Positions 25,802-33,723 of a stretch of DNA of 64,000 nucleotides are shown here, in pieces. The position numbers and the translations under genes are program-made. A model generated the notes under the pieces. The model made no database searches. It was given only the letters and a program-made list of their open reading frames with translations, and was not told the origin of the DNA. Location of the stretch: positions 7,006,001 through 7,070,000 of the forward strand of contig OZ253960.1 of the NCBI GenBank assembly GCA_965267435.1, given 5' to 3'. Origin of the DNA: JAWPMT01 sp965267435 (GTDB lineage: Bacteria; Bacteroidota; Bacteroidia; Cytophagales; Cyclobacteriaceae). How positions within the stretch are numbered: the stretch's first letter is position 1; the number at the start of each line of letters is the position of its first letter.

Positions 25802-26935
25802 ATGAGCAGAAGAATTAGACTAGGAATGATGGGCGGGGGACACAACTCGTTCATCGGTATACTACACCGAATCGCGGCCTATATGGGAGAGCACTACCAC
25901 ATTGTGGGAGGTGTGTTTGATCCCGATTACGAATCCTCTAAGGACTTTGCAAGCGGCCTGGACATGGACCTTTCCCGTGTCTATGAACATATCGATGTCT
26001 TTGTTGAGAAAGAAAATGCCCTGCCGGAAGACCAACGAATTCAGGCGGTGGTGATCGTTACACCCAACTTTCTGCACTACCCGATGGCAAAGCAACTCAT
26101 CGAAGCCGGGTTCGATGTCATTTGCGAGAAGCCTATGACCATGAACTCCCAGGAAGCGGAGGAACTGGCGTCTTTAGTGGACAAACATAAGTGCACCTTT
26201 GCCCTGACGCACACTTATACGGGGTATCCGATGGTACGCCAGATGAAGGCCATGATTGCGGAAGGAGTGATAGGCAAGATCCAGAAGGTGGACGCTCAGT
26301 ATTATCAGGGCTGGATCAATCCAGTCATCCACGAGGTCGAAAAGCGCAAGGCCGTATGGAGACTAGACCCGGCCAAGGCGGGCATCAGTAGTTGTATGGG
26401 TGATATTGGGGTTCATGCTTTCAATATGATCGAATACACCACTGGCCTACAGGTGAAAAAGGTGCTCTCGGACATGAATACCCTATATGACAATAATCCA
26501 CTGGACGTCGACGGCACGGTGCTTTGCCGACTGGATGACGATGTGAGGGGCCTCGTAAGGGCAAGTCAGATTGCTACAGGCGAGGAAAACAACCTGAGCA
26601 TTGCCGTGTATGGGACGAAGGGGGCCTTGAAGTGGGAGCAGGAGAGTCCAATATTCCTGTACTACACGGAAGAGGGCCAGCCTACACGTGTGATGAAGCC
26701 CGGTAATCCGTACAATGGAGCGTTCTCAATGGAAAGCACGAGAATGGCTCCGGGGCACCCAGAAGGGATATTCGATTCGATGAGCAACATCTATGCAGGA
26801 GCGGCCAAGTCCATTCGTGGAGAAAAGTACCACGACGGAGCATTCCCGACCGTCATCGACGGCGTGCGTGGTATGAAATTCATCGAAGCGACTGTGAAGT
26901 CAGCAGCTGAGGGGAATGTGTGGATTGATTTGTAA
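25802..26935 (+). CDS. Gfo/Idh/MocA-family oxidoreductase
   Basis: 377 residues. The N-terminal NAD(P)-binding fold reads RLGMMGGGHNSFIGILHR, and the family motif is VICEKPMTMNSQEAEEL, with the Lys that binds substrate. A C-terminal alpha/beta substrate domain follows (GISSCMGDIGVHAFNMIEYTTG, with the catalytic Asp/His pair). Such enzymes oxidise or reduce sugar ring hydroxyls, commonly at C3. It follows the permease by 5 bp. Its stop codon (26933-26935) directly touches the first heptamer of the inserted repeat cassette. Confidence 0.9.
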   Translation: MSRRIRLGMMGGGHNSFIGILHRIAAYMGEHYHIVGGVFDPDYESSKDFASGLDMDLSRVYEHIDVFVEKENALPEDQRIQAVVIVTPNFLHYPMAKQLIEAGFDVICEKPMTMNSQEAEELASLVDKHKCTFALTHTYTGYPMVRQMKAMIAEGVIGKIQKVDAQYYQGWINPVIHEVEKRKAVWRLDPAKAGISSCMGDIGVHAFNMIEYTTGLQVKKVLSDMNTLYDNNPLDVDGTVLCRLDDDVRGLVRASQIATGEENNLSIAVYGTKGALKWEQESPIFLYYTEEGQPTRVMKPGNPYNGAFSMESTRMAPGHPEGIFDSMSNIYAGAAKSIRGEKYHDGAFPTVIDGVRGMKFIEATVKSAAEGNVWIDL

Positions 26936-27463
26936 GTTCCATGTTTCAGGTTCAATGTTCCATGTTGCTCTATCGCTAGGCCAATAGGATATGGCGACTA
27001 TTAAGGAGTTTCGCGATTTAGAAGTCTGGCAATTAGCCAGAGATTTGGCGCAAGTCGTTTTTGAGCGCGTGCTTCAGAACCCTGGGCTGAAGGACTTTCC
27101 GCTGAAGGATCAAATGAATCGTTCTTCGGGGTCTGTCATGGACAACATCGCAGAAGGATTTGGAAGAGGCGGAAACAAGGAGTTTCGGCAATTCCTTGCT
27201 GTCGCGAAAGGCTCGCTAGCAGAGTTGGAGAGTCAGCTGGTACGTGCAAATGATAGCCACTACCTGACCAATCAAGAATTCGATGACATGATGAGCCAGG
27301 TCTCCAGGATCCGAGGAAAATTGATCGCTTTCTCAAACTATCTGGCAAAGACCGAATATAAAGGCGTGAAGTATAAAATAGAGGAGCCTTCGGGGACATA
27401 TGTGACCGAATCCTCCAGTGCCTCGAATTTGGAACATGAAACCTTAAACTTTGAACCCGAAAC
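26936..27463. mobile_element. Heptamer-bounded cassette carrying the four-helix-bundle gene, locus C
   Basis: Five forward heptamers at 26936-26970 (GTTCCAT, GTTTCAG, GTTCAAT, GTTCCAT, GTTGCTC) face six reverse units at 27422-27463 (such as TTGGAAC, ATGAAAC, CTTAAAC, TTTGAAC, CCGAAAC). The enclosed 451 bp hold nearly all of the four-helix-bundle gene. The cassette begins on the base after the oxidoreductase stop codon and ends 12 bp before the next gene's ATG, splitting a sugar operon. The same ends, without this gene, are at 2705-2896. No transposase is encoded, so mobility is inferred. Confidence 0.6.
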
Positions 27464-27479
27464 CACAAGAAAAACATGA
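26991..27479 (+). CDS. Four-helix-bundle protein (23S rRNA intervening-sequence / S23 family)
   Basis: 162 residues. The first 120 or so are the typical family: FRDLEVWQLARDLAQVVFERV, FPLKDQMNRSSGSVMDNIAEGFGRG, KEFRQFLAVAKGSLAELESQL, and a last helix ending in LIAFSNYLAK. Homologues were first seen inside intervening sequences of 23S rRNA genes, and the fold is shared with the Avd protein of diversity-generating retroelements. Here there is no rRNA nearby. The last 40 residues are unusual: they are polar and partly encoded by the reverse heptamer array (residues about 144-158). The stop overlaps the next start by 4 bp. Role unknown. Confidence 0.85.
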   Translation: MATIKEFRDLEVWQLARDLAQVVFERVLQNPGLKDFPLKDQMNRSSGSVMDNIAEGFGRGGNKEFRQFLAVAKGSLAELESQLVRANDSHYLTNQEFDDMMSQVSRIRGKLIAFSNYLAKTEYKGVKYKIEEPSGTYVTESSSASNLEHETLNFEPETTRKT

Positions 27480-28528
27480 AAACCATAAAAGGACCCGCCA
27501 TATTCCTGGCACAATTTCTCGACGATGTCGAGCCGTTCAATAATCTGAAAAACATCTGCGAATGGGTCGCTTCTCTTGGCTACAAGGGGGTGCAGATCCC
27601 AGCATGGGATGGTCGGGTGATCGATATCCTCAAGGCCGCAGAGAGTAAAGACTACTGCGACGAGATCAAAGGCACCGTGGAGGTAGCCGGCTTGGAGATC
27701 ACCGAGTTGGCTACGCATTTGCAGGGGCAATTGGTGGCTGTACACCCCGCCTACGACACGATGTTTGATGCTTTTGCACCGGCAGAATTTCACGGCAATC
27801 CAGCCGGCAGAACAGAGTGGGCCAAGAACCAGGTGATCGCAGCAGCAAAGGCTAGTCGAAATCTCGGGATTGACGTGATGGCCAGCTTCTCCGGTGCACT
27901 GGTCTGGCCGTTTCTTTACCCCTGGCCTCAGCGGCCGGAAGGTCTCGTAGAGAGTGGCTTCCGCGAATTGGCCAATCGATGGATGCCCATCCTGGATGCA
28001 TGCAAAGACCAAGGCGTAAGCGTCTGCTATGAGATCCATCCCGGGGAGGATCTGCACGACGGGATCACTTTTGAGATGTTCCGCGATGCTACCAATAATC
28101 ACGAGGCTGTGCAGCTATTGTATGACCCGAGCCACTTTGTCCTGCAGCAGTTGGATTACTTGCAGTACATCGACAGGTACCATGAATTCATCAAAATGTT
28201 CCATGTCAAGGATGCCGAATTCAACCCCTCCGGACAGCAGGGAGTGTACAGCGGCTACCAGGACTGGATCAATCGTGCAGGACGATTCCGTTCATTGGGT
28301 GATGGCCAGGTAGACTTCCGAAGTATTTTTACCAAGTTGAGCCAGTATGACTTTGATGGCTGGGCAGTACTTGAGTGGGAATGTTGCATAAAATCCCCAG
28401 AACAGGGAGCAAGAGAGGGAGCCCCTTTCATTCAGGATCATATCATTGAAGTGACTGAAAAGACATTCGACGATTTCGCTGGCGGAGGCGCCGATGAAGA
28501 GACCAATAAAAAGATTCTGGGGATTTAG
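27476..28528 (+). CDS. Sugar phosphate isomerase/epimerase-type TIM-barrel protein
   Basis: 350 residues of the AP-endonuclease-2-like TIM-barrel superfamily. VSLGYKGVQIPAWD, LEITELATHLQGQLVAVHP, VCYEIHPGEDLHDG and LLYDPSHFVLQQLDY hold the Glu, Asp and His residues that bind the divalent metal in this superfamily; FHVKDAEF and WAVLEWECC follow near the end. It is cytoplasmic, with no signal. It would isomerise or cleave the keto-sugar made by the oxidoreductase upstream. Its ATG overlaps the stop of the inserted four-helix-bundle gene (ATGA). Confidence 0.88.
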   Translation: MKTIKGPAIFLAQFLDDVEPFNNLKNICEWVASLGYKGVQIPAWDGRVIDILKAAESKDYCDEIKGTVEVAGLEITELATHLQGQLVAVHPAYDTMFDAFAPAEFHGNPAGRTEWAKNQVIAAAKASRNLGIDVMASFSGALVWPFLYPWPQRPEGLVESGFRELANRWMPILDACKDQGVSVCYEIHPGEDLHDGITFEMFRDATNNHEAVQLLYDPSHFVLQQLDYLQYIDRYHEFIKMFHVKDAEFNPSGQQGVYSGYQDWINRAGRFRSLGDGQVDFRSIFTKLSQYDFDGWAVLEWECCIKSPEQGAREGAPFIQDHIIEVTEKTFDDFAGGGADEETNKKILGI

Positions 28529-28561
28529 TCCCCGGATCACTCATCCTAAATTTGATTGACT

Positions 28562-29494
28562 ATGAGATCACGAAGAGACTTTGTTAAGCGTGCTGGTATT
28601 GCGGCCGCTGGTGCGGCTATTTTACCTGCTTGCGGCACCCCGGGGAAGCAGCAGGAGGCTACTGAGGGCAGCGGCACCGGTCCGGCAACCGCAGAACTAC
28701 GGGCCAACTGGCGCGTCGGGTTGCAGTTGTACACACTCCGAAGCGCGATGATGGAAGGTGTGAAGGAGACCATCGACTATGTGGCTCAGGTGGGCTACGA
28801 TGAAGTGGAACTCTTCGGGTATCAGAACGGTCAATACTTCGGTATGAGTGCGTCTGACTTCTACAAACTCGTCGAGAACGCGGGGATGAGTATCCGGAGC
28901 GCGCATTATGGCTCTGGACGCACAACCCCCGACGCAATTGGCTCCATGAGCAACGGCTGGGACAAAGCCATTGAAGACGCTGTAGCCGCCGGGCAAAGTC
29001 ACATGGTCTGCGCTTACTTGCAGGAGTCTGAGCGGCAGACCCTGGATCAGTACAAGGAGTTTGCGGATCTGTGCAATGAGGCCGGGAGTAAGTGCAAAGA
29101 GGCCGGGTTGACGTTTGCTTATCATAACCACGCATTTGAGTTTGAGGAAATCGATGGTCAGGTTCCGATGTATTATCTGCTGGACAATACCGATCCGGAG
29201 CTGGTCAAAATGGAATTGGATCTATTTTGGATCGTGATGGCAGGCTACGACCCATTGGAGTTTTTCAAAAAGTATCCCGGTCGGACAGAGTTGTGGCATG
29301 TGAAAGACCTGGGCGAGCGTGATGGTCAGCAAACTACCGTTGAGGTTGGGAATGGCAGTATTGATTTCGAAAGCATTTTTGCGGAATCGGCCAATTCTGG
29401 CTTGCAGGCCTTCTTTGTGGAGCAAGATCACTCTCCAGACCCCAAGGGTAGCGTATCAACTTCATTCAACAATCTTAAACAGATACTAGCTTAG
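28562..29494 (+). CDS. Exported sugar phosphate isomerase/epimerase-type TIM-barrel protein
   Basis: 310 residues. The ATG at 28562 is preferred over a TTG two codons earlier. The N-terminus MRSRRDFVKRAG followed by an Ala-rich hydrophobic stretch and LPACG is a twin-arginine signal with a possible lipobox, so it acts outside the cytoplasm. The barrel has VGLQLYTLRSAM, YDEVELFGYQNGQYFG, LTFAYHNHAFEF, VKMELDLFWIVMAG and LWHVKDLG, with the Glu/His/Asp metal ligands of the superfamily. It and the cytoplasmic relative just upstream probably handle the same sugar on the two sides of the inner membrane. Confidence 0.87.
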   Translation: MRSRRDFVKRAGIAAAGAAILPACGTPGKQQEATEGSGTGPATAELRANWRVGLQLYTLRSAMMEGVKETIDYVAQVGYDEVELFGYQNGQYFGMSASDFYKLVENAGMSIRSAHYGSGRTTPDAIGSMSNGWDKAIEDAVAAGQSHMVCAYLQESERQTLDQYKEFADLCNEAGSKCKEAGLTFAYHNHAFEFEEIDGQVPMYYLLDNTDPELVKMELDLFWIVMAGYDPLEFFKKYPGRTELWHVKDLGERDGQQTTVEVGNGSIDFESIFAESANSGLQAFFVEQDHSPDPKGSVSTSFNNLKQILA

Positions 29495-29499
29495 AAATA

Positions 29500-31641
29500 A
29501 TGGGTAGAAGGGCGGCAGGTGCGGTTGGATTTTTCTTACTGGCCATTACAGTTTTTGCACAGAAGACAGGGACGATAGAAGGACGCGTATATCAGCAGGG
29601 AGATTTGGAGCCGCTCCTGGGAGCCAATGTTGAGATTGGTGACAATCGCTCTGTCACAGATGATCAGGGGTTTTTTAAAGTAATTCTGGATCCGGGGGTG
29701 TATGCGGTCAAAGTGTCCTTTGTGGGATATGAGACGAAAGTGCTGACGGAAGTGGAAGTCATTGGTGGGCGGGCCTCATTGATTGAGGTGCCGATGGCGA
29801 CGAGTGTACTGGACCTGCCAGCATTGGAAGTTGTGGACAAGGTCCCGACAGTCAATCCGGGTAGGAGAGCGATTACCCAGGAACAGATCAACCGACTGGC
29901 GGCTACCTACTATGATCCCGCCAGATTGGTAGCGAGCTCCCCGGATGTGGCGGTCACGAATGACCAGAACAACAGCATCTCTGTGCGAGGTATTCCGGCG
30001 ACTTACAATCGGTGGCGGCTGGAGGGAGCCGAAATCATCAATCCCAATCACCTGACAAATGCAGGTACGCTCACTGACCAGCCAGCTGGCACCGGCGGTG
30101 GCGTCAACGCCCTGAGCGCACAAATGCTCTCGCGCTCGCAATTTCTGTATGGGTCCATTACGCCCGCGTATGGCAATGCGGTCGCTGGGTTATTTGATTT
30201 GAGAATGGATGCTGGTGACACTACGGGCATCGACTATTTCGCACAGGCTTCATTCATTGGTTTTGACTTTGGGGCAGGCGGACCTATTGGTAAGAAAGGC
30301 GTGAGCTTTCGGGCCAATTATCGTTATTCCTTCACTGGACTCCTCACCACGATGGGTGTCGATTTTGGAGGCGAGGAGATTGGTTTTCAGGACTTGTCAG
30401 CTGCGGTTAATGTGCCTCTGAAGAGTGGAAGTTTGAAATTCTTTGCCGTCGGAGGCATGAGTAGCAACGACTTTTCACATGAACCATTCGGCGATCGCGA
30501 AGAAGCGAAAGATGGATCTGATATCTTCTATGATGGCGCGTTAGGCATCAGCGGTGTGAGCTACTCCGGCAAGGTCTTTGGCGGCGCGAGATTGCTGACA
30601 ACACTGGCCTACTCGATTTCGGACCAGAGTCGGGAGGAGACCATCTTTGATCTGGATGAAAACCTCTCGGGAGCGAACCAATCAGATGCCGAACTCCAAA
30701 TCGTTTCGAACCACACGAATCTGGGATTTGCTGATCTCAATATTGGGTGGGACCTGAACTACTATGACTTCTCTAGTATCTTTTTGGGGCAGCCGGTTAG
30801 TGGCGAACGCCCACCATGGCGAGTGGGTAGCTACTGGATGTTTCGGCCGTTTGTGACCTACAGCGCGCAGCTATCAGATCGACTGGAGTTCATACCGACG
30901 GTATCTGTCTACCTGAGCGACGAGTACGAGACCAGGTTTGAACCACGTGCCGCACTGTCCTATCGGATTTATCCAGGTACGATACGCCTCACCTCAGGGG
31001 CTTTTACACATCAGCAGGGCCCGCTAAGTGTTGTTGATACGGATGATAGATTTTCGCTTACTCTGGACCCGACATTCCCTTCGACAACTGCATGGAAGTC
31101 GACCTTGTCGTTTGACGGCTTCGCCGAAAATCTCAAGTCCGACTATTACCTGGAGTTGTTTTTCTATGATTTCAAAGAAATTGTTTTTGATCAACTGAGG
31201 CCGGATGTCCTGATTCCTCCTGGAGACTACAACGTTTGGGGCGTGACCTCCCTTTGGGAGCGAAACTTTGACAACAACTTCTATGCGAGCACAGGTATCA
31301 CGGCATTCTTTTGGGAGGGCATTGACAATGATCAATTGAATTATCATGCTGCCGGAGGCGTGAGAAAGGCGTTGAACAATGAACGAAAAAGGCGCAACTT
31401 AAATCTCAATCTGCGACTGACAGCGTCTGACGCGTTGGCGGAGCAGGGATATCAATTCGACTATTTTCGAGTGGACTTTCGATTCCAATGGGTGAGGTTC
31501 CGTCCCAAGTTGACGGAGTCATGGGCGCTGGATATTCAGAATTTGCTTAACACCCAAAACCAATTCTCGGTAGATTTGAATGGGGATCCTACGTATCAAT
31601 TGGGGTTCTTGCCGATTCTGGCCTATCGACTTGATTTTTAG
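29500..31641 (+). CDS. TonB-dependent outer-membrane receptor
   Basis: 713 residues. After the signal peptide (VGFFLLAITVFAQ) there is a carboxypeptidase-regulatory-like domain (GTIEGRVYQQGDLEPLLGANVEIGD), then a plug (ITQEQINRLAATYYDPARLV, NNSISVRGIPATYNRWRLEGAEI) and a beta barrel ending in AYRLDF. It has no STN domain and no SusD partner, and it is shorter than SusC proteins. It begins 5 bp after the exported TIM-barrel gene, so it belongs to the sugar operon and probably imports the same substrate across the outer membrane. Confidence 0.9.
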   Translation: MGRRAAGAVGFFLLAITVFAQKTGTIEGRVYQQGDLEPLLGANVEIGDNRSVTDDQGFFKVILDPGVYAVKVSFVGYETKVLTEVEVIGGRASLIEVPMATSVLDLPALEVVDKVPTVNPGRRAITQEQINRLAATYYDPARLVASSPDVAVTNDQNNSISVRGIPATYNRWRLEGAEIINPNHLTNAGTLTDQPAGTGGGVNALSAQMLSRSQFLYGSITPAYGNAVAGLFDLRMDAGDTTGIDYFAQASFIGFDFGAGGPIGKKGVSFRANYRYSFTGLLTTMGVDFGGEEIGFQDLSAAVNVPLKSGSLKFFAVGGMSSNDFSHEPFGDREEAKDGSDIFYDGALGISGVSYSGKVFGGARLLTTLAYSISDQSREETIFDLDENLSGANQSDAELQIVSNHTNLGFADLNIGWDLNYYDFSSIFLGQPVSGERPPWRVGSYWMFRPFVTYSAQLSDRLEFIPTVSVYLSDEYETRFEPRAALSYRIYPGTIRLTSGAFTHQQGPLSVVDTDDRFSLTLDPTFPSTTAWKSTLSFDGFAENLKSDYYLELFFYDFKEIVFDQLRPDVLIPPGDYNVWGVTSLWERNFDNNFYASTGITAFFWEGIDNDQLNYHAAGGVRKALNNERKRRNLNLNLRLTASDALAEQGYQFDYFRVDFRFQWVRFRPKLTESWALDIQNLLNTQNQFSVDLNGDPTYQLGFLPILAYRLDF

Positions 31642-31645
31642 TGAC

Positions 31646-32008
31646 ATGCAACGATTTTTAAAACTCTTCCTCGGCATTTTATTTCTGGCATTCTCCTACT
31701 TACAAATCAATGACCCTGATCCTGCTTTGTGGGTGATTATCTATGGGACAGTAGGTGTTGTTTGTATACTGGCTGCACTGCGAGGTGTGAGCAAGAGGCT
31801 CTTGCTGGCATTTATTTTTATACTCCTGGTTTACGCCGCTACCTTGCTGCCGGGCTTCTTTACCTGGCTCACCGGCCCAGACAAGGAAGAGATTTTCGGA
31901 GAGATGATCTATGATAGGCCCTATATCGAAGAGACCAGAGAGTTTCTGGGATTGTTGATGGCTGTAGGTGCCTTGGTATTTGTCTACTTTTCTCCAAGGA
32001 AGAATTAG
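31646..32008 (+). CDS. TMEM220-family membrane protein
   Basis: 120 residues with about four membrane helices. FSYLQINDPDPALWVIIYG is the signature of the TMEM220 family, found from bacteria to animals and of unknown function. The start at 31646 (MQRFLKLFLG) follows the receptor stop by 4 bp; a longer frame would overlap the receptor gene. It is co-transcribed with the sugar operon by position, but there is no evidence that it takes part in it. Confidence 0.85.
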   Translation: MQRFLKLFLGILFLAFSYLQINDPDPALWVIIYGTVGVVCILAALRGVSKRLLLAFIFILLVYAATLLPGFFTWLTGPDKEEIFGEMIYDRPYIEETREFLGLLMAVGALVFVYFSPRKN

Positions 32009-32165
32009 ATCGAGTTTTAGCTGACGATCCCTTGTCTTTGCTTTAATGAGATCGTATCCAGCGGCTTAGATACCGGGATATGAATGCTTGGTTGGATTTA
32101 TTTAATTAAAATCCATATATTCGATTCGAGTCATATCTAGCGACTATTGCAAATACCACATTGAC

Positions 32166-33338
32166 ATGAAACGAGTTTTACTTTTGCTTCTGGCCGTTCC
32201 TCTTTTTTTGCGTGCACAAACGCCCCTGGCCACTATGCCTTATGAGATCTACGGAGATTTCATAATCATCCCGATACAGATCAATCACTCCCAAGAGCTT
32301 GACTTTATATTTGACACAGCTGATGGCCTGACAGTTCTCAACAACATCACGGCAGCGGATTTAGAGCTAGAGTCTGGTAAGAAGAAAAGAGAAACCGGCG
32401 CCGGTAGTTTGTTGATGGGAGAGTTGATCCGACATCAGGAAGTGGACATTGGGTCATTTGCGATCAAGGACGTGGAGTTATACGTCACCTCTCTTAAGCA
32501 TCTGGAAATTGCACTTGGACGTCATATCGATGGTATCATTGGCTATGATCTACTCAAGAACTACGTAGTCGAGATCAGCTACCTCGACAAGGAGTTTCAT
32601 ATCTATGACAGTAAGACATTCAAATACAACAGTTACGGCGAGGAGTTTGATGTCAAGCTGACCTGGTCCATCCCGCACATACCGGCGACAGTGGAGCTCG
32701 TCAATGGTGAAGTCATTGAAGGTGAGTTTTGGGTGGATACAGGAGCTCGGACATCACTGGATTTCAATACGCCCCTGGTGCACAAGGAAAACCTTTTGCA
32801 AAAGGTAGGTGAATACTACACGTACTATACAGCGGGTATCGGAGCCAAGGAAGCGGAACATCACAAAGGACGCGTTGCCAAACTGTCGTTTGGCAGATTT
32901 AGCTTCGACGATGTGCCTGTAGGATTGAGTGAGGCTGGAAAAGGCATCCAGTCCAACAAGAAGGTTGCCGGCATCATTGGAGACGAGATCCTCGAGCGAT
33001 TCGATATCACATTTGATTACCCGAAGAAGAAGATGTACTTCGAACCCAATGGCTTGTACGAGAAGGCCTTCCTCGTTGATGCTTCGGGGATCGGTCTACA
33101 ACTGGACCAGACGCAAACGAAAGTATTGATACATGAGGTGCACGAGCACTCTCCGGCTATGGAAGCAGGTCTGAAGGTGGACGACGAGATTACACAGGTC
33201 AACGGTAAGCCGACCAGTGAATTCTCGCTCGTACAACTTAGAGAAATGCTCTGCGAGGAGGGTGAGATCATCAAACTGGAGATCAAATCAGGTGCTGACA
33301 GCCGGACAGTTAGTCTCGAGCTGCGTGAAATTATCTGA
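32166..33338 (+). CDS. Retropepsin-like aspartyl protease with PDZ domain
   Basis: 390 residues with a signal peptide (MKRVLLLLLAVPLFLRAQ). Two similar halves each carry an aspartyl-protease motif: FDTADG with Asp50 and WVDTGARTS with Asp191, so one chain could form a complete active site, although the first motif lacks the usual Gly of DTG. A PDZ domain (about 305-385: HEHSPAMEAGLKVDDEITQVNG) ends the protein. Exported proteins of this plan are widespread in Bacteroidota; their targets are not known. Monocistronic, with a strong terminator just downstream. Confidence 0.88.
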   Translation: MKRVLLLLLAVPLFLRAQTPLATMPYEIYGDFIIIPIQINHSQELDFIFDTADGLTVLNNITAADLELESGKKKRETGAGSLLMGELIRHQEVDIGSFAIKDVELYVTSLKHLEIALGRHIDGIIGYDLLKNYVVEISYLDKEFHIYDSKTFKYNSYGEEFDVKLTWSIPHIPATVELVNGEVIEGEFWVDTGARTSLDFNTPLVHKENLLQKVGEYYTYYTAGIGAKEAEHHKGRVAKLSFGRFSFDDVPVGLSEAGKGIQSNKKVAGIIGDEILERFDITFDYPKKKMYFEPNGLYEKAFLVDASGIGLQLDQTQTKVLIHEVHEHSPAMEAGLKVDDEITQVNGKPTSEFSLVQLREMLCEEGEIIKLEIKSGADSRTVSLELREII

Positions 33339-33360
33339 TCACCGATGACCAAGACATATG

Positions 33361-33385
33361 AGGCGCCTTAATGGCGCCTTTTTTT
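33361..33385 (+). terminator. Intrinsic terminator
   Basis: AGGCGCC and GGCGCCT pair perfectly around a TTAAT loop, followed by a run of T. It is 22 bp past the protease stop codon and isolates that gene from the methionine operon. The stretch 33386-33520 that follows shows no gene. Confidence 0.93.
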
Positions 33386-33520
33386 ATGGCGACCCGAAAG
33401 CAAATATGCGGAGGATAACATTCGCAAATGGCGACGGTAAGATCCTTTCCTTTTTTTGTTTCTTGGCGATGAATGCGGTGGAATCGCCCCCTTGTTGTAT
33501 TTGGGAATTCTCAGGATTTT

Positions 33521-33553
33521 TTGTACTCTTTTAAGGGCGCTCCACTATATTTG
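33521..33553 (+). promoter_or_regulatory. Promoter of the methionine operon
   Basis: TATATTTG at 33546-33553 fits the Bacteroidota -7 consensus TAnnTTTG, and a T run ending in TTTG at 33520-33523 is well placed as the -33 element (22-bp spacing). Transcription would begin near 33560, at the first base of the SAM-I aptamer. The agreement with the riboswitch start makes this the most convincing promoter in the window. Confidence 0.7.
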
Positions 33554-33559
33554 CGCACA

Positions 33560-33665
33560 CTTATCGAGAAAGGTCGAGGGACTGGGCCCGTTGACACCTT
33601 GGCAACCTTTCCACCTGGATTTCGGTGCCACCTCCCATCCTGAATTTCGTTCAGGTGCAGATAAG
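33560..33665 (+). ncRNA. SAM-I (S-box) riboswitch aptamer
   Basis: The consensus elements appear in order: CTTATC opening P1 (33560-33565), GAGGGACTGG, a CCC-TGA segment, GGCAACC, GGTGCCA followed by TCC, a P4 hairpin CCTGAA/TTCAGG, and closing GATAAG (33660-33665). It senses S-adenosylmethionine. It is placed 58 bp ahead of metH, the most usual type of target. The downstream 33679-33723 segment can act as a translational switch (separate entry). Confidence 0.93.
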
Positions 33666-33678
33666 CGCAGCCAGCTGG

Positions 33679-33723
33679 TTCCTTCTCTGATAAGTTAAGT
33701 TGTTAAGATCGATACAGAAGGAA
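33679..33723 (+). promoter_or_regulatory. Translational expression platform of the SAM-I riboswitch
   Basis: TTCCTTCT (33679-33686) is a perfect 8-base complement of AGAAGGAA (33716-33723), which contains the purine-rich ribosome-binding segment and the A of the metH ATG. In the alternative fold, 33681-33695 pairs instead with the aptamer 5' strand (ACTTATC at 33559-33565 with GATAAGT at 33689-33695, and more bases beyond). Model: SAM bound keeps P1 closed, the start is hidden and translation is off. Confidence 0.65.

Noticed and set aside
26991..27479. A 23S rRNA intervening sequence, as the protein family would suggest
   Set aside because: There is no rRNA sequence on either side; both neighbours are intact sugar genes of one operon.
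27338..28102. Open frame of 254 codons on the minus strand opposite the isomerase gene
   Set aside because: It lies across the heptamer array and the isomerase gene, which has family motifs throughout; the antisense frame has none.
33456..33698. An 80-codon open frame between the protease and metH
   Set aside because: It runs through the promoter and the SAM-I aptamer and has no protein-like composition.
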